Source: Flavobacterium defluvii (GTDB lineage: Bacteria; Bacteroidota; Bacteroidia; Flavobacteriales; Flavobacteriaceae). From it: DNA of 64,000 nucleotides. A program made the translations under genes and the position numbers. This document shows positions 62,025 to 64,000 of the stretch, in pieces. The stretch covers positions 586,837-650,836 of the forward strand of contig NZ_FQWC01000003.1 of the NCBI RefSeq assembly GCF_900129555.1, read 5' to 3'. Every line of letters starts with the position of its first letter. Position 1 is the stretch's first letter. A model generated the notes under the pieces. It was not told the DNA's origin and ran no database searches. It saw only the letters and a program-made list of their open reading frames with translations.

Positions 62025-63260
62025 TTGAATTTAGAATACTTTATAGCAAAAAGACTTATAACTGCCAAAGATTACAAAAGCAGTATTTCGGCGCCAATTA
62101 TAAAAATTGCCATATCGGCAATTGCTATTGGTATAATTATGATGATGGTTTCTGTTGCTACAGGAATTGGTTTACAACAAAAAATTCGCGAAAAAGTTTC
62201 TGCTTTCAATGGTCAGATAATTATTTCCAATTATGATAATAATAATTCAGACATAACATTGGTTCCAATTTCAAAAAAGCAGGATTTCTATCCAAATTTT
62301 AAATCAGTTCCAGAAGTAACCCATATCCAGGCAGTCGCAAGTAAAGCAGGAATAATTAGGACAGAAAATGCTTTTGAAGGGATTGTTTTCAAAGGAGTAG
62401 GGGCAGATTATAATTGGAATAATATAAAAGAATATTTAGTACAAGGTAAATTGCCCGATTTTTCTAAAGGACTAAACGAAGAAGTTATTATCTCAAGATT
62501 TCTGGCAGATCGGCTAAATCTAAAATTGGGAGACAGTTTTAATACCTTTTTTATAAAAGAAGAACAAGGTAAATTGCCAAACAGCCGCCGATTTAAGATC
62601 GTAGGAATTTTTAGTTCAGGATTTCAGGATTTTGATGCTACTTATATAATAGGAGACATTCGTCATATCCAGCGAATAAACAAATGGACTCCGGATCAGG
62701 TTGGAGCTTTTGAAGTTTTTGTAAAAGACTTTGCTGAAATCAAAGAAACGGGAAATCAGGTTTACGAGCAAATATCTTCAAATCTAGATACAAAAACAAT
62801 TACAGAAAAATACAGTTATATTTTTGACTGGCTGCAGCTCTTCGATTTTAATATAGTTGTGATTCTCGGAATAATGATAATAGTAGCAACTATTAATATG
62901 GTAGTTGCCTTATTAGTGCTCATTTTAGAGCGAACCCAAATGATAGGGATTTTAAAAGCAGTAGGAGCAAATAACTGGACAGTTCGAAAAGTTTTTCTAT
63001 ATAATGCCTTCTACTTAATTATTCGGGGATTGTTTTGGGGAAATTTAATTGGAATTTCACTACTGCTAATTCAACAGCAATTCGGAATCATTCATCTTAA
63101 TCCAGAAAACTATTACGTAAACCAGGCTCCCGTCTATCTTAATTGGGTTTATATAGTGTTATTAAATTTACTTACTATAACAGTATGTTTTTTAGTATTG
63201 TTGATTCCCTCCTATATAATAACAAAAATATCTCCTGTAAAAGCAATTCGATTTGACTAA
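62025..63260 (+). CDS. LolC/LolE-like ABC transporter permease (FtsX domain)
   Basis: A 411-residue membrane protein of the lipoprotein-release type. The first helix (about 22-45, IKIAISAIAIGIIMMMVSVA) is followed by a large extracytoplasmic domain (50-265), then three helices in the FtsX-like block (about 275-405) including LILERTQMIGILKAVGANNWTVRKVFLYNAF. It should extract lipoproteins from the inner membrane with a LolD-like ATPase that is not in the window. The start is TTG at 62025. Confidence 0.88.
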   Translation: MNLEYFIAKRLITAKDYKSSISAPIIKIAISAIAIGIIMMMVSVATGIGLQQKIREKVSAFNGQIIISNYDNNNSDITLVPISKKQDFYPNFKSVPEVTHIQAVASKAGIIRTENAFEGIVFKGVGADYNWNNIKEYLVQGKLPDFSKGLNEEVIISRFLADRLNLKLGDSFNTFFIKEEQGKLPNSRRFKIVGIFSSGFQDFDATYIIGDIRHIQRINKWTPDQVGAFEVFVKDFAEIKETGNQVYEQISSNLDTKTITEKYSYIFDWLQLFDFNIVVILGIMIIVATINMVVALLVLILERTQMIGILKAVGANNWTVRKVFLYNAFYLIIRGLFWGNLIGISLLLIQQQFGIIHLNPENYYVNQAPVYLNWVYIVLLNLLTITVCFLVLLIPSYIITKISPVKAIRFD

Positions 63261-63281
63261 TCTAAAATAACTATGTAAACA

Positions 63282-63320
63282 AACCCGACACGTTTTAGAA
63301 AACTGTCGGGTTTATTTTTA
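63282..63320 (+). terminator. Permease gene terminator, CCCGACAG family
   Basis: AAACCCGACA (63282-63291) pairs with TGTCGGGTTT (63305-63314), then a T-rich tail. It is the fourth clear member of this hairpin family in the window. Confidence 0.75.
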
Positions 63321-63337
63321 TACATATATATGTATAG
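63320..63337. repeat. 18-bp AT palindrome
   Basis: TATACATATATATGTATA is perfectly self-complementary. It directly follows the terminator. Confidence 0.75.
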
Positions 63338-63810
63338 TGATAAAATTCGATTTCAATCTTGTTAGAGACTTGCTGCGGTATGTTTATATTGTAACTACAA
63401 ACATTCTTCTGTTCGAATGTTTAAAGATTTGTGATTTAATGCTTATTTGTATTGGATCATTTGTTTTGAATCCCAGAATAAAGTTTCTTGGGAACTTTTG
63501 CGCTGTCGGGTCTGCCGGGATTGTTTTAGAAAAGAATTTTCAGGGTTAATGATAGGAAAAAGCACGGGCTTTGGTGTTTGTTTGGGATTAAAAGGGGCTG
63601 GAATGATATTTTAAGAACCTGCTTTTACTTCAAAAAAGGGTATGAAAGAATAAAAATCCTTTAAAAACAGACTGCTCCTGGAATCATAAAATATAAAAAT
63701 TGCATTATATTAAGGAAAAGCCTGACAAGAGGTAAAAAAAATGAGTTTGTAAATAAGCTGTTATGAGACAGTTAAGAAATAAATCAAAAAAAGAATAAAA
63801 AAACTTGAAA
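63338..63810. other. 473-base region with no supported gene
   Basis: Between the permease terminator and the rRNA-type promoters. Only a 70-residue GTG-initiated frame and a weak antisense frame are open; neither has recognisable sequence. The stretch at 63780-63815 is a long A-rich tract (UP-like) just before promoter P1. Confidence 0.5.
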
Positions 63811-63817
63811 AAAGTTG

Positions 63818-63848
63818 TTGTATAAATGGAAAAAGGTTCTACTTTTGC
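63818..63848 (+). promoter_or_regulatory. Stable-RNA promoter P1
   Basis: TTG (63818-63820), a 19-base spacer, then TACTTTTGC (63840-63848), an exact Bacteroidota -7 element. A dense A-rich tract lies directly upstream, as expected for a strong rRNA promoter. Confidence 0.8.
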
Positions 63849-63866
63849 ACCCGCAACAGCGAAAAA

Positions 63867-63878
63867 CGCTCTTCGAAA
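63867..63878 (+). promoter_or_regulatory. boxA-like motif after P1
   Basis: CGCTCTTCGAAA resembles the rRNA antitermination boxA core GCTCTTT. It follows the P1 start region in CACCCGCAACAGCG context. Confidence 0.6.
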
Positions 63879-63938
63879 TACTGACAGGTTATATTGAATT
63901 AGGGGAAAGAAATTTTCGAAAAAAAGATTCAAAAAAGC

Positions 63939-63970
63939 TTGTGAGATTTGAAAATGCTTTTTACATTTGC
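63939..63970 (+). promoter_or_regulatory. Stable-RNA promoter P2
   Basis: TTG (63939-63941), a 20-base spacer, then TACATTTGC (63962-63970). The sequence after it (ACCCCGCAAAACAC) repeats that after P1 (ACCCGCAACAGCG), so P1 and P2 look like a tandem duplicate. Confidence 0.8.
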
Positions 63971-63989
63971 ACCCCGCAAAACACGGAAA

Positions 63990-64000
63990 GCTCTTTGATA
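63990..64000 (+). promoter_or_regulatory. boxA-like motif after P2, rRNA leader
   Basis: GCTCTTTGATA is close to the boxA core GCTCTTTAACA known from rRNA leaders. Together with tandem promoters it indicates that a 16S rRNA gene starts beyond the window edge. Confidence 0.65.

Noticed and set aside
63337..63549. GTG-initiated 70-residue ORF after the permease gene
   Set aside because: No ATG, no recognisable motif, erratic composition, and it starts inside an AT palindrome; most likely chance.
63705..63932. 75-residue minus-strand ORF across the rRNA-type promoters
   Set aside because: It is antisense to two good promoters and a duplicated leader, rich in Phe from the A-rich tract; chance.

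Overview
The window is an AT-rich chromosomal segment of a Bacteroidota bacterium, most likely family Flavobacteriaceae and probably genus Flavobacterium. The support is direct: promoters of the Bacteroidota type (TTTG about 19 bases upstream of TAnnTTTG), a SusC/TonB-style outer-membrane barrel, a BACON-like lipoprotein, a class Ia ribonucleotide reductase beta subunit of the kind shared with eukaryotes, the exbB-exbD-exbD-tonB gene string, and many short intergenic inverted repeats of the sort that litter Flavobacterium genomes. No transposase, integrase, phage gene, CRISPR array or tRNA was seen. The content is mostly core metabolism with a few accessory islands.

Layout. 0-13 kb: 3' part of an outer-membrane barrel gene, aspartate kinase, a GNAT acetyltransferase, fructose-1,6-bisphosphatase, a BACON-like lipoprotein, a TerB-like protein, an operon of HupE-like membrane protein, dCMP deaminase, S41 protease and SnoaL-like protein, two small lipoproteins, a minimal flavoprotein, MarC and a DUF3109 protein. 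13-18 kb: nrdB, nrdA, a small unknown gene and a type II toxin-antitoxin pair. 18-22.4 kb: an aromatic amino-acid operon (pheA, aminotransferase, tyrA, DAHP synthase-chorismate mutase fusion) preceded by a textbook-like attenuator: a short Phe/Tyr-rich leader peptide, an anti-terminator and a terminator. 22.7-24.6 kb: rsgA, a four-helix-bundle gene whose start and stop codons lie inside perfect inverted repeats, and dtd. 24.6-32.8 kb: a tandem array of four DUF3857/transglutaminase-fold genes, one a pseudogene, in which catalytic residues are lost stepwise, followed by a MazG-like gene. 32.9-38 kb: aroA, queA, kynU and a glycine-zipper lipoprotein. 38-50 kb: a cysteine-rich 600-residue protein of unknown function, an AsmA-like protein, a penicillin acylase-family protein, two beta-lactamase-fold serine hydrolases with SnoaL-like relatives, an AraC regulator and a GNAT enzyme. 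50-53 kb: kmo and a HerA-like ATPase. 53.5-59.3 kb: a TonB energization operon that continues into a small membrane protein, a PstS-like lipoprotein and a TPR protein. 59.4-63.3 kb: queE, a DinB-like protein, a methyltransferase, a YkgJ-like protein and a LolC/E-like permease. The last 200 bases hold two tandem stable-RNA promoters, each followed by a boxA-like motif, which strongly suggests that an rRNA operon begins just to the right.

Links between genes. aroA, DAHP synthase, chorismate mutase, pheA and tyrA cover much of Phe/Tyr synthesis. kynU and kmo belong to the kynurenine pathway but are 13 kb apart. queE and queA both serve queuosine synthesis. The most interesting observations are the phe leader attenuator, the decaying transglutaminase array, the Cys-rich unknown protein at 38-40 kb, and the TonB operon with its PstS-like and TPR partners.
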